From assembly GCA_947457285.1 (NCBI GenBank), contig CANGVZ010000058.1, forward strand, positions 1 through 9,098: 9,098 bases of DNA, written 5' to 3'. The DNA is from Flavobacteriales bacterium. GTDB lineage: Bacteria; Bacteroidota; Bacteroidia; Flavobacteriales_D; Sanyastnellaceae. Below, one piece after another: positions 1-7,739 of this stretch (the stretch's first letter is position 1; each line of letters begins with the position of its first letter). Below the pieces are notes generated by a model. The model searched no databases. It saw nothing but the letters and a program-made list of their open reading frames with translations, and was not told the origin of the DNA. The position numbers and the translations under genes were made by a program.

Positions 1-60
1 TAACAAACGCCCTAGGAAACGACAATAGCTTTGCCGCCAAATTAATTATTTGTTTCCAAA

Positions 61-1272
61 GTGTTAACTCTCTTCAAGAGCTTTGCGCTCACCACAATCC
101 TACTCATATTCGCAGTGAATATGACCAGTGCCAACGATACCATTCCTAAGGCAAAAGAATCCAAATGGTTTGATAAGGTACAGATTAGAGGCTATGTACA
201 AGTGAGATACAACCGTCTATTCGAAACCAATCCAGACCTCGGGTGTGAACAATGCGACCGATCTTGGGGCGATAACTCAGGGTTTTTCATTCGCCGCGCC
301 CGTATTATTTTCTTTGGTCAGCTCTCCCCGCGCGTCTACATGTACATCCAGCCGGATTTCGCAAGCTCCGTATCTAGCTCAAGCCTTCACTGGGCTCAAA
401 TTCGCGACGCATACTTTGATGTAGGCCTTGATAGCAAAAATGAATTCCGTTTTCGCATCGGGCAGAGTAAAATTCCTTTCGGATTTGAAAATATGCAATC
501 AAGCCAAAACCGCTTGCCACTCGACCGCGCTGATGCCTTAAACAGCGCCATCACCAACGAGCGTGACCTGGGGGTGTTCTTTTACTGGGCGCCAGCAAGA
601 GTGCGTGAGCTTTTCTCTTCTCTCGTAAGAGACGGGCTCAAGGGGTCCGGAGACTATGGTGTTTTCGGGTTCGGAGCTTTCAATGGACAAACGGCCAATC
701 GCCCTGAGGCAAACAATAGCCAGCACCTCGTGGCGCGCTTGAGCATGCCTTTCCGCATTGGTAGTCAAATCGTTGAACCCGGCGTCCAAGCCTACTCCGG
801 TCGATATGTTATGCAAAGCTCACAACTTTCCAGTGGTGTTAAAACAACCGGAGACCGCAACTACCTCGACCAGCGAGCCGCAGCTACACTCGTTCTCTAT
901 CCCAAGCCTTTTGGAATTCTCGCAGAATACAATGTTGGCCGCGGTCCGGAATACAACCCAGCAACCGATAGCATTGAAACAAGAGATCTAACCGGAGGTT
1001 ATGTGACGGTAAGCTACATGGTTCAATCTGGAAAAATGACCTACTTCCCATTCGTGCGCGCTCAATACTACGACGGAGCTAAAAAACACGAACAAGACGC
1101 AAGAGCCCACAAAGTCAATGAGTTAGAAATTGGCTGCGAGGTACAATTCGGAAGAAACTTCGAGTTTGTGGCCATGTATACCAATAGTACACGAACCACT
1201 AGCGATAAAGCAAACGAGTTCAATCGACAGTCAGGACGACTGCTGAGATTACAAGCTCAACTAAACTTTTAG
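61..1272 (+). CDS. OprO/OprP-type phosphate porin, outer membrane
   Basis: Predicted outer-membrane beta-barrel of 403 residues, of the phosphate-selective porin O/P family, which passes phosphate or polyphosphate into the periplasm. Seen: a signal peptide at residues 1-24 (basic K6, hydrophobic stretch, cleavage near TSA|ND), then family-like segments QIRGYVQVRY (41-50), FFIRRARI (about 75-82), a DAYFDV strand followed by RIGQSKIPFGFE, and ERDLGVFF. The last residue is Phe, as expected for BAM-recognised barrels. The GTG at 61 is chosen because an in-frame stop lies at 43-45 and the next ATG (121) would remove the signal peptide. The two genes that follow handle phosphate, which supports the substrate. 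Odd: a CxxC pair (C62, C65) in what should be an early extracellular loop. Substrate specificity is inferred from family and context; a general anion porin is the alternative. Confidence 0.85.
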   Translation: MLTLFKSFALTTILLIFAVNMTSANDTIPKAKESKWFDKVQIRGYVQVRYNRLFETNPDLGCEQCDRSWGDNSGFFIRRARIIFFGQLSPRVYMYIQPDFASSVSSSSLHWAQIRDAYFDVGLDSKNEFRFRIGQSKIPFGFENMQSSQNRLPLDRADALNSAITNERDLGVFFYWAPARVRELFSSLVRDGLKGSGDYGVFGFGAFNGQTANRPEANNSQHLVARLSMPFRIGSQIVEPGVQAYSGRYVMQSSQLSSGVKTTGDRNYLDQRAAATLVLYPKPFGILAEYNVGRGPEYNPATDSIETRDLTGGYVTVSYMVQSGKMTYFPFVRAQYYDGAKKHEQDARAHKVNELEIGCEVQFGRNFEFVAMYTNSTRTTSDKANEFNRQSGRLLRLQAQLNF

Positions 1273-1359
1273 AAAGAAAATCCACTTCATTAATATTCTC
1301 TTAACATGTCTTCAAGACCTTCGCGCCACTTCAAATCAGAAACGCAATCCAAACCTAAA

Positions 1360-2007
1360 ATGGGTATTTCAAATCTTTTCTCTTTCCTAGTCCCAAAAAA
1401 TGGACTCTTCTTCGACTTGTTTGCCGAGGATACAGCCAACCTCCTCGAACAAGCCAACGAGTTCAACAAACTCTTTGCGACTTCTGATAAGACCGAGCAG
1501 CTCGCCATTATCAGAAGAGTAAAAGAATTGGAAAACAAGGGAGATGAAATCACACACAAAATCTTCCTCGAGCTTTCTGCCAACTTCATCACGCCATTCG
1601 ACCGTGAAGACATTCACGAATTGGCAACCTGCATTGACGATATCGCAGACTATATTCAAGGTACTGCTTCGAGAATTGAGCTCTACAAGGTCGATGAGTT
1701 TTCAAAAACCATGGAGTTGCTCAGCGAAGTATTGGTAAAACAAGTAAACGAAATTGATGCAGCTGTAAAAGATATGCGCAATATGCGCAATGCAGGTCGC
1801 GTACGCGAGGCAATCGTTCGCATCAATTCACTTGAAAATCACGCTGATGACCTTTTCGATGAAGCCATCGCTCGCCTATTCGCAGACGAAGTGCCCGCTC
1901 TTGAGCTTATAAAAATGAAAGAAGTATTGAGCAACCTCGAAACAGCTACTGATAAGTGTGAGGATGTTGCTAACGTTCTTGAGTCTATATTGGTCAAAAA
2001 TTCATAA
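1360..2007 (+). CDS. DUF47 / PhoU-like phosphate transport accessory protein
   Basis: Cytosolic, all-helical protein of 215 residues, the usual length for the DUF47 (PhoU_div) family, which is typically encoded beside PiT transporters and thought to modulate them. Seen: the family's opening pattern (VPKNGLFFDLF, 11-21), the acidic motif DREDIHEL followed by DDIAD (81-97), RINSLENHADDLFDEA (154-169) and DKCEDVANVLE (198-208). The repeated E/D-x3-D pairs resemble the metal-binding acidic motifs of PhoU. The ATG at 1360 is preferred: starting at 1306 would add 18 polar residues (MSSRPSRHFKSETQSKPK) before the point where the family begins. The PiT gene starts 6 bases after the stop, so the two are almost certainly co-transcribed. 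The porin stop is 87 bases upstream, and no convincing promoter or terminator is seen between them, only a poor -7-like TAATATTC. Confidence 0.9.
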   Translation: MGISNLFSFLVPKNGLFFDLFAEDTANLLEQANEFNKLFATSDKTEQLAIIRRVKELENKGDEITHKIFLELSANFITPFDREDIHELATCIDDIADYIQGTASRIELYKVDEFSKTMELLSEVLVKQVNEIDAAVKDMRNMRNAGRVREAIVRINSLENHADDLFDEAIARLFADEVPALELIKMKEVLSNLETATDKCEDVANVLESILVKNS

Positions 2008-2013
2008 GCACTC

Positions 2014-3264
2014 ATGGAATATTCTACTTTTCTGATCGTCATCATCGCCCTGGCGCTGATCTTCGACTTTATCAATGGATTTCATGACGCTGCCAACTCC
2101 ATCGCTACCGTTGTATCCACAAAAGTATTGACTCCTTTTCAGGCTGTTGTTTGGGCTGCATTTTTCAACTTCATTGCATTCTTTATCTTCAAAGATCACA
2201 GTGTTGCAAATACCATTTCCAAAACAGTTCAAGAGCAGTTTACTTCACCTGAAATGCAGCCACTGCCCATGATTTTTGCGGGCTTGCTTTCTGCCATCGC
2301 ATGGAACCTCATCACTTGGTGGTACGGTATTCCATCGAGCTCTTCGCATACACTCATAGGTGGTTTCGCGGGCGCATTCCTCGCTGCATTCGGATGGGAA
2401 GCCATCCGCGGAGGTGTAATCGCTGCTACCGCAATCTTCATTTTCATCGCTCCTATTGCGGGTATGCTCATGGCCTACCTTATTTCCATTTGGTTCCTGC
2501 ATTCTTTCAAAAAAGGAATCACGATGAAAATCGTGTCGATGTCAATCATCATAACCGTAATTGTCCTGGTGGTGCGTGTTCTTGAGTTCGATAACTTAAA
2601 ATCTGATTTCGAAACGTATTGGCTTAAGGTCCTATTCCATGGGCACAACTTCAAATGGATTCTGCTCGGCTTCATCGTGGTGGTGATCGGTATTCTTACC
2701 CTCTTCCTTAGCTCGATGAGTGCCACGGCAGCCAATCACTACTTCAAGCGTTTTCAGCTCTTCTCCTCTGCAGCATTTTCAATAGGTCATGGTGGTAACG
2801 ACGCTCAGAAAGTAATGGGTATCATTTCTGTTGCCCTTATCGCAAACGGAAATATTAGCAATATGAGCGAAATGCCCAACTGGGTGCCGCTTTCCTGTTA
2901 TGCTGCCATCGCGATTGGTACAATGTCGGGCGGTTGGAAAATTGTAAAAACAATGGGCGCCAAAATCACCAAGGTGACACCTTTCGAAGGTGTGGCCGCA
3001 GAAACTGCTGGCGCAGTTACACTTTTCTTCACAGAAGGACTCAAATTCCCTTGGCAGATTGGTGGTGAAACCATTAAAGGTATTCCCGTTTCTACTACAC
3101 ACACCATCACTGGTTCTATCATCGGTGTTGGTGTTACAAAACGCATCAGCGCAGTGAAGTGGGGCGTTACAAGAAAACTACTCACCGCTTGGATTATCAC
3201 CATTCCAATCAGTGCTTTGATGGGAGCTGTTTTCTTTTGGATTTGCAAAGCTTTCGGTTTATAA
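2014..3264 (+). CDS. PiT-family inorganic phosphate transporter
   Basis: Inner-membrane phosphate permease of 416 residues in the PiT (PF01384) family, which couples phosphate or metal-phosphate uptake to H+ or Na+. The fold is an internal inverted repeat, and both halves show their signatures. The first half has GFHDAANSIAT (22-32) and YGIPSSSSHT (104-113). The second half has IGHGGNDAQKVMG (257-269) and GIPVSTTHT (356-364). Hydrophobic membrane segments fill most of the rest, with a more polar central stretch at about 160-220. The ATG at 2014 lies 6 bases after the DUF47 stop, giving a two-gene operon. The pit symbol is not assigned because the Bacteroidota PiT type cannot be separated from E. 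coli pitA/pitB by eye. No terminator is visible in the 42 bases before polA, so read-through is possible. Confidence 0.95.
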   Translation: MEYSTFLIVIIALALIFDFINGFHDAANSIATVVSTKVLTPFQAVVWAAFFNFIAFFIFKDHSVANTISKTVQEQFTSPEMQPLPMIFAGLLSAIAWNLITWWYGIPSSSSHTLIGGFAGAFLAAFGWEAIRGGVIAATAIFIFIAPIAGMLMAYLISIWFLHSFKKGITMKIVSMSIIITVIVLVVRVLEFDNLKSDFETYWLKVLFHGHNFKWILLGFIVVVIGILTLFLSSMSATAANHYFKRFQLFSSAAFSIGHGGNDAQKVMGIISVALIANGNISNMSEMPNWVPLSCYAAIAIGTMSGGWKIVKTMGAKITKVTPFEGVAAETAGAVTLFFTEGLKFPWQIGGETIKGIPVSTTHTITGSIIGVGVTKRISAVKWGVTRKLLTAWIITIPISALMGAVFFWICKAFGL

Positions 3265-3306
3265 GCAATCCTTGCTGATGTGCCGATTATTCGGTATTAT
3301 CGCGCA

Positions 3307-6087
3307 ATGATCACCAAAGACCATCCTAAAAAATTATTCCTGTTGGATGCGTATGCGCTCATTTTCAGAGCGTATTACGCATTCATACGTGCTCCTCGTA
3401 TCAATTCGAAAGGCCTCAACACTTCGGCAATGTTCGGTTTCACCAATACATTGCTAGATATTATTAATAATGAAAAGCCCTCGCACATAGCTGTAGTTTT
3501 CGATGCGCCAGAACAAACGCTGAGAGAAATCGACTACGAAGCCTACAAAGCCAACCGCGAAGAAACTCCTGAAGACATCAAACTCTCTGTGCCTTGGATA
3601 ATGAAAATCATCGAAGGCTTCAACATTCCCATTCTCATGGCCCCCGGCTATGAGGCGGATGATGTCATCGGAACTCTCGCCAAACGTGCAGAACAAGAAG
3701 GTTTTCTCACCTATATGATGACCTCTGACAAGGATTACGGTCAGTTGGTGAGTGATAATATCTTCATCTACAAACCAGGCTATCAGGGCGGAAAAGCTGA
3801 GGTGCTTGGCATCCCTGAAGTACTGCAAAAATTCGACATCGAACGCGTAGATCAAGTCATCGATATACTCGGCATGATGGGCGACGCGGTGGACAACATC
3901 CCCGGCATCCCTGGCGTAGGCGAAAAAACCGCGGTCAAATTGCTCAAGCAATTCGGCTCTCTCGAAGGACTGCTCGCTAATACAGACCAACTCAAAGGAA
4001 AGCAAAAAGAAAATGTAGAGAATTTTGCAGATCAAGCAATCATGTCAAAAAAACTCGCGACCATTTTGCTCGATGCACCTACACCTTTGAATGAAGAAGA
4101 ATTAAAAATTAAAGATTATAATAAAGAATCGCTCAAAGATATCTTTAACGAACTCGAGTTCAGACAGCTCGCCAAGCGCGTACTGGGCGAGGAAACGCCC
4201 GCCGCTGGCGACGTTCAACAAGGCAGCCTCTTTGGTGAAGAAGAACTAGAAGCAGTGACGGTGCCTTCAGATTTGAAGAAAATTTCTGACATCCCTCATC
4301 ATTATATTTTAGTAGAAACCGAACAAATGCTCGGTGAGCTCATTGAAAAATTAAAAACCGAACGTTCATTCTGTTTTGACACTGAAACAAGCGATTTAGA
4401 ACCCATCAATGCATACCTCGTGGGCATGTCATTCGCAGTGGTAGCGCACGAAGCATACTATGTGCCCGTTCCAAAAGACGAAAACGAAGCGCGCGCTTTA
4501 CTCCAAAAATTCGCACCAATTTTTTCAGATTCAGAAAAAGAGTTGATTGGTCAAAACATAAAGTACGACTACAAAATGCTCGGTAAATATGGCATTGAAG
4601 TAAAAAACAAACTCTTCGATACCATGGTCGCGCATTACATCCTCAACCCCGATGGCAAACACGGAATGGATGTGCTCGCCGCTCAATACCTGCAATACGA
4701 GCCAGTTTCCATTGAGTCTTTAATTGGTAAAAAAGGAAAAAATCAAGGTTCGATGGCGGACCTCAGTCCTTCCGAAATCAAGGATTACGCCGCAGAAGAC
4801 GCGGATATTACACTTCAACTAAAAAACATTTTCGAACCAAAACTTATCGTTGCTGAATCACGCAAACTCTTTGATGAAGTAGAAGTGCCGCTGATCACCG
4901 TACTGGCAGATATGGAAATGGAAGGCGTACGCGTCGACGAAAACTTTCTCAAAGACTACAGCAATGAGCTACAAAAAGACATTGTAATTTTTGAAAAAGA
5001 AATTCATGAAATAGCTGGCGAAGTATTCAACATTGATTCTCCCAAGCAGTTGGGAACGATTCTTTTTGAAAAATTAAAAATCACAGATCAGGTTAAAAAG
5101 ACTAAGACAGGTCAATACGCTACGGGTGAAGATATCCTTTCAAAGTTTGTGCATGACCATCCTGTGGTGGGAAAAATTCTCGACTACCGCGAATTGCGCA
5201 AGCTCAAATCCACTTACGTAGACGCCCTGCCTGAGCTTATTAATAAACACACCGGACGTGTGCATACCAATTATATGCAGACGGTTGCGGCCACCGGACG
5301 CCTAAGCAGCAACAATCCTAATCTTCAAAACATTCCCATTCGTACCTCTCGCGGGAAAGAAATTCGAAAGGCCTTCGTTCCAAGAAATGAAGACTACACC
5401 TTATTATCTGCCGACTATTCTCAAGTAGAGCTCCGCATCATCGCCGCTCTGAGCAACGATGAAAATATGTGCGAAGCCTTCTTGCAAGGCGCCGATATAC
5501 ACGCCGCCACTGCTTCCAAAGTATTTGGGGTGCCGCTCGATCAGGTAGATAAAAGCATGCGAAGCAAAGCCAAGGCCGTCAACTTCGGAATCATCTACGG
5601 ACAGGGCGCCTTCGGACTCGCACAAAACCTTGGAATACCCAGAGGAGAAGCGAAAGAAATCATTGATTCCTATTTCAAACAGTTCAATCGCCTCAAAGCA
5701 TACCAACAAGAAAATATTGAAAGCGCGCGCAAAACGGGTTATGTTGAAACCATACTCGGACGCCGCAGATATCTCGCGGACATCAATAGCGCCAACGCCG
5801 TGGTACGTGGTTTCGCCGAACGCAACGCCATCAACGCCCCCATTCAAGGAAGCGCAGCAGACATTATTAAGGTAGCCATGATTCGAATCCAGGAAGATTT
5901 GAGAAAAATGAAGCTCCGCTCAAAGATGATTTTGCAAGTGCACGACGAATTGGTGTTCGATGTCCATAAAGAGGAATTGGAGATTATCAAGCCTGTGATT
6001 GCCGAGAGAATGACCACCGCAGTGAAGATGCGAGTGCCCTTGGAAATCGATATGAACCATGGCGACAACTGGTTGCAGGCGCACTAA
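3307..6087 (+). CDS. polA: DNA polymerase I
   Basis: Repair and Okazaki-maturation DNA polymerase, 926 residues (E. coli has 928), with all three activities apparently intact. The N-terminal 5'-3' nuclease shows LLDAYALIFRAYYAF (12-26), GYEADDVIG, TSDKDYG and the helix-hairpin-helix GIPGVGEKTAVKLL. The proofreading domain keeps DTETSD (D358, E360), NIKYD (N417, D421) and YAAED (Y494, D498). The polymerase domain keeps motif A ADYSQVELR (D703), O-helix residues R752, K756, F760 and Y764, and motif C QVHDELVF (H879, D880). These polymerase residues sit a constant two positions before their E. coli counterparts. F760 is the Phe type that excludes dideoxynucleotides. The ATG at 3307 is chosen over the GTG at 3280, which adds nine unconserved residues. 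It follows the phosphate transporter by 42 bases and ends in its own terminator. Confidence 0.98.
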   Translation: MITKDHPKKLFLLDAYALIFRAYYAFIRAPRINSKGLNTSAMFGFTNTLLDIINNEKPSHIAVVFDAPEQTLREIDYEAYKANREETPEDIKLSVPWIMKIIEGFNIPILMAPGYEADDVIGTLAKRAEQEGFLTYMMTSDKDYGQLVSDNIFIYKPGYQGGKAEVLGIPEVLQKFDIERVDQVIDILGMMGDAVDNIPGIPGVGEKTAVKLLKQFGSLEGLLANTDQLKGKQKENVENFADQAIMSKKLATILLDAPTPLNEEELKIKDYNKESLKDIFNELEFRQLAKRVLGEETPAAGDVQQGSLFGEEELEAVTVPSDLKKISDIPHHYILVETEQMLGELIEKLKTERSFCFDTETSDLEPINAYLVGMSFAVVAHEAYYVPVPKDENEARALLQKFAPIFSDSEKELIGQNIKYDYKMLGKYGIEVKNKLFDTMVAHYILNPDGKHGMDVLAAQYLQYEPVSIESLIGKKGKNQGSMADLSPSEIKDYAAEDADITLQLKNIFEPKLIVAESRKLFDEVEVPLITVLADMEMEGVRVDENFLKDYSNELQKDIVIFEKEIHEIAGEVFNIDSPKQLGTILFEKLKITDQVKKTKTGQYATGEDILSKFVHDHPVVGKILDYRELRKLKSTYVDALPELINKHTGRVHTNYMQTVAATGRLSSNNPNLQNIPIRTSRGKEIRKAFVPRNEDYTLLSADYSQVELRIIAALSNDENMCEAFLQGADIHAATASKVFGVPLDQVDKSMRSKAKAVNFGIIYGQGAFGLAQNLGIPRGEAKEIIDSYFKQFNRLKAYQQENIESARKTGYVETILGRRRYLADINSANAVVRGFAERNAINAPIQGSAADIIKVAMIRIQEDLRKMKLRSKMILQVHDELVFDVHKEELEIIKPVIAERMTTAVKMRVPLEIDMNHGDNWLQAH

Positions 6088-6098
6088 AGCATGCTTTA
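6085..6098. repeat. 14-bp perfect palindrome over the polA stop codon
   Basis: TAAAGCATGCTTTA reads the same on both strands and includes the polA stop codon (6085-6087). It could form a 5-bp hairpin with a CATG loop, or be a dimeric protein site. It sits 9 bases before the terminator stem at 6108. The palindrome is directly visible; any role is inference, and chance is possible at this length. Confidence 0.5.
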
Positions 6099-6107
6099 TG
6101 TCTCATT

Positions 6108-6150
6108 TTGAGATGTTTATGTACGAATTATAATAAACATCTCAATTTTT
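6108..6150 (+). terminator. Intrinsic terminator after polA
   Basis: A perfect 13-bp inverted repeat has left arm TTGAGATGTTTAT (6108-6120), a 12-base loop (6121-6132) and right arm ATAAACATCTCAA (6133-6145), followed directly by TTTTT (6146-6150). The stem is AT-rich with only four G-C pairs, so it is weaker than the terminator at 7615 but correctly placed 20 bases after the polA stop. The sequence also rules out a distant start for the next gene: the TTG that would open that longer frame lies inside this stem. Confidence 0.75.
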
Positions 6151-6254
6151 ATAACTATTTTCGAACTCGTCCCGTAGAAAGAACAAAATTTCAAAATTGG
6201 ACTTTGTTTGTGTTACGAACGAAAATTCTTATGACCACCCTAAATAAACCAACT

Positions 6255-7148
6255 ATGCGCAAATTGAATTGGATGAAACCGGCCCTGGCAGCCTTTGGTT
6301 TCTGTGCGGTGTTGACGGCCTGCGAATCAGGAGGCAACAACACGAATCAACCTGCCACAAAACCCAATGTTGATTCATTGGAAATGATCAAAAAGGACGA
6401 ATTGCAGAAGATATTCTTCTCCATTCCTGCTCCTGTAGAAATGGCCTCGCTCATCAAGCAAAATGGCTACAAGTACGACGCTTCACTTCTCAACAGCACA
6501 GATAATGTGTCGAAGTATACCGGTGAAGCGAAGCAAGCCATCAACCTTGGAGTTTATGGTGCGGACCTGAGCTATGCAAGCATCTTCGATCAAAAACAAG
6601 AGAGCATGAATTACCTCGCTGCCGCGCAAAAACTTGCTCGTCAGATGGGCGTTGATAATGCACTTCAGGATGATATGATCGAACGCCTCAATACCAATCA
6701 AGACAATCGCGATTCTTTGATTAAAATCGTTACAGAAGCATACACCGATCTCAATGGTTATTTGAAAGAAAACAACCGCATTGAAGTATCTGCCCTCGTA
6801 ATCGCCGGTGGATGGATGGAAGCGCTTTATCTGAGCACTCGCTATTCTGCCATCAAAGATCCAGCGTTGAAGACGCGTATCGCAGAACAGAAACTTTCAC
6901 TCGATCAATTGATCAAGTATTTTGACAAGTTTGGAGATAAAGAGTCGCTCAAAGAAATGAAGGCTGACCTCGTAGCAATGAAGGCTGTGTTTGACGAAGT
7001 ACAAATTTCTGATGGAAAAACTACTTCATCAAAAAATGCTGATGGAAGCTTTGTGATTGGCAACAATTCAAGCACTACCATGAGTGATGAAACATTAAAG
7101 AAAATTGAAACTTTAGTTGCTCAGTTGCGTTCAAAGTACATCGCTTAA
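6255..7148 (+). CDS. Exported lipoprotein of unknown function
   Basis: Lipoprotein of 297 residues with no named domain that I recognise. Seen: a type II signal peptide MRKLNWMKPALAAFGFCAVL ending in lipobox LTAC, with Cys23 as the lipidated residue. A low-complexity Asn/Gly/Thr linker (ESGGNNTNQPATKPN) follows, then a mostly helical body of alternating charged and hydrophobic residues with a conserved-looking core (GVYGADLSYASIF, SALVIAGGWMEALYL). A Ser/Thr/Asn-rich stretch (about 252-275) precedes a final helix. From memory this core resembles a widespread uncharacterised Bacteroidota family; no search was run. The start could instead be ATG 6231, which adds eight residues before the signal peptide. 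The residues after Cys23 do not match the acidic surface-export signal described in some Bacteroidota, so a periplasm-facing membrane anchor is likelier. A weak -7-like TTTGTTTG lies at 6203-6210. The next gene starts 22 bases on, probably in the same operon. Confidence 0.85.
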   Translation: MRKLNWMKPALAAFGFCAVLTACESGGNNTNQPATKPNVDSLEMIKKDELQKIFFSIPAPVEMASLIKQNGYKYDASLLNSTDNVSKYTGEAKQAINLGVYGADLSYASIFDQKQESMNYLAAAQKLARQMGVDNALQDDMIERLNTNQDNRDSLIKIVTEAYTDLNGYLKENNRIEVSALVIAGGWMEALYLSTRYSAIKDPALKTRIAEQKLSLDQLIKYFDKFGDKESLKEMKADLVAMKAVFDEVQISDGKTTSSKNADGSFVIGNNSSTTMSDETLKKIETLVAQLRSKYIA

Positions 7149-7170
7149 ACCACCCTCAACACCTATAAAG

Positions 7171-7596
7171 ATGAAACTCATTCGATTCATACTCCCCCTA
7201 ATGCTCCTCCTGCCTTTCGCAGCTGACGCACAGTGCAGAGCATTCACCAAAAACAAAGTACTTCCTTTGCTCGATGGTTATGTGCAAAATGACAATTACA
7301 ACTCCGCTGTATTAGTACCTGGCGATGAAGCAGAATTGCTGCTTACGTTCTATGCCGGCAAAGAATACCGCATCGTTGTTGGCTCACACCCCGTCCTCGG
7401 CGACGTTGAGTTCGAAATTGTCGACACCAATGATGAAATGGTTTACTCCAATAAGACGGCTGACAACAAATCAGTATTTGATTTCAAAATGTCAAATACC
7501 CAACAGTTGATCGTCCGCGTGCGTGTCCCCAAACAAGACACCGCATTCTCCCACGAAGGCTGCGTAACAGTCCTCGTAGGTTCAAAAGAGAAATAG
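7171..7596 (+). CDS. Small exported protein of unknown function, predicted beta-rich
   Basis: Protein of 141 residues with a clear type I signal peptide (MKLIRFILPLMLLLPFAADA, cleavage after residue 20). The cysteine at 22 is not in a lipobox, so it is not a lipoprotein. The mature part of about 120 residues alternates hydrophobic and polar residues, as in a beta-sandwich: ELLLTFYAGKEYRIVVG (55-71), DVEFEIVD, QLIVRVRVP. Its only two mature cysteines, C22 and C131, lie near opposite ends and could form a disulfide closing the fold. The ATG at 7171 is chosen because the upstream in-frame extension (from 7117) overlaps the lipoprotein gene and would bury the signal peptide. It lies 22 bases after the lipoprotein gene and just before a strong terminator, so the two form a closed operon. 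From memory similar small proteins occur across Bacteroidota; no function is known to me. Confidence 0.85.
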   Translation: MKLIRFILPLMLLLPFAADAQCRAFTKNKVLPLLDGYVQNDNYNSAVLVPGDEAELLLTFYAGKEYRIVVGSHPVLGDVEFEIVDTNDEMVYSNKTADNKSVFDFKMSNTQQLIVRVRVPKQDTAFSHEGCVTVLVGSKEK

Positions 7597-7614
7597 AACT
7601 CCAAATAGATAATG

Positions 7615-7646
7615 AAAATCCGGTTCCAATTGGGCCGGATTTTTTT
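7615..7646 (+). terminator. Strong intrinsic terminator of the lipoprotein operon
   Basis: A perfect 9-bp stem, AAAATCCGG (7615-7623) with CCGGATTTT (7635-7643), encloses an 11-base loop that itself contains CCAATTGG, and runs into seven T residues (7640-7646). It lies 18 bases after the stop at 7596. This is a textbook Rho-independent terminator, and the A-rich left side suggests it may also work weakly on the other strand. Confidence 0.93.
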
Positions 7647-7654
7647 ATTATACA

Positions 7655-7738
7655 AATTCGCAATTCCCAATTCGCAATTCGCAATTCGCAATTCAGAATT
7701 CAGAATTCAGAATTCAGAATTCCGAATTCCGAATTTTC
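7655..7738. repeat. Heptamer tandem array AATTCNN, 11 units plus one degenerate
   Basis: Eleven 7-base units occupy 7655-7731 without a break: GC, CC, GC, GC, GC, AG, AG, AG, AG, CG, CG, where each pair is the variable end of AATTCNN. A degraded unit AATTTTC follows (7732-7738). Variants are grouped in blocks rather than mixed, which fits growth by replication slippage with local copying. Where a unit ends in G the junction creates GAATTC. The array begins 8 bases after the terminator and ends at the -7 box of the next gene. It is far too short in unit length for CRISPR, and no coding role is seen. Confidence 0.95.
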
Positions 7739-7739
7739 C

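Noticed and set aside
1306..1359. Upstream ATG giving an 18-residue extension of the DUF47 protein
   Set aside because: The added residues are polar and precede the point where the family begins; ATG 1360 gives the usual family length.
1774..1791. Perfect 9-base tandem duplication ATGCGCAAT in the DUF47 gene
   Set aside because: It encodes MRN-MRN; I recall similar residues at this place in relatives, so it is probably not a recent duplication.
2520..2535. CACGAT-GAAA-ATCGTG hairpin with a GNRA-type loop inside the PiT gene
   Set aside because: A 6-bp stem within coding sequence is expected by chance in several kilobases; nothing nearby suggests a function.
3280..3306. GTG start adding nine residues to DNA polymerase I
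   Set aside because: The ATG at 3307 places the polymerase motifs at a constant two-residue offset from E. coli and gives a normal N-terminus.
3454..4035. Long minus-strand open frame (193 codons) inside polA
   Set aside because: It is antisense to conserved polymerase sequence, has no recognisable domain, and is explained by codon bias of the sense gene.
5404..5847. Minus-strand open frame (147 codons) inside the polA polymerase domain
   Set aside because: Same reasoning: antisense to motifs A and B of an intact gene.
6108..6254. TTG start adding 49 residues to the lipoprotein
   Set aside because: It lies inside the polA terminator stem and would bury the signal peptide and lipobox.
7117..7170. 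Earlier start for the small exported protein, overlapping the lipoprotein gene
   Set aside because: It would put 18 residues in front of a perfect signal peptide; ATG 7171 is the natural start.
7443..7691. Minus-strand small open frames running out of the heptamer array through the terminator
   Set aside because: Their N-termini are translated repeat and the frames cross a terminator and the end of a real gene; no support for coding.
7655..7738. CRISPR array
   Set aside because: Units are 7 bases with no spacers, and no cas genes are nearby.
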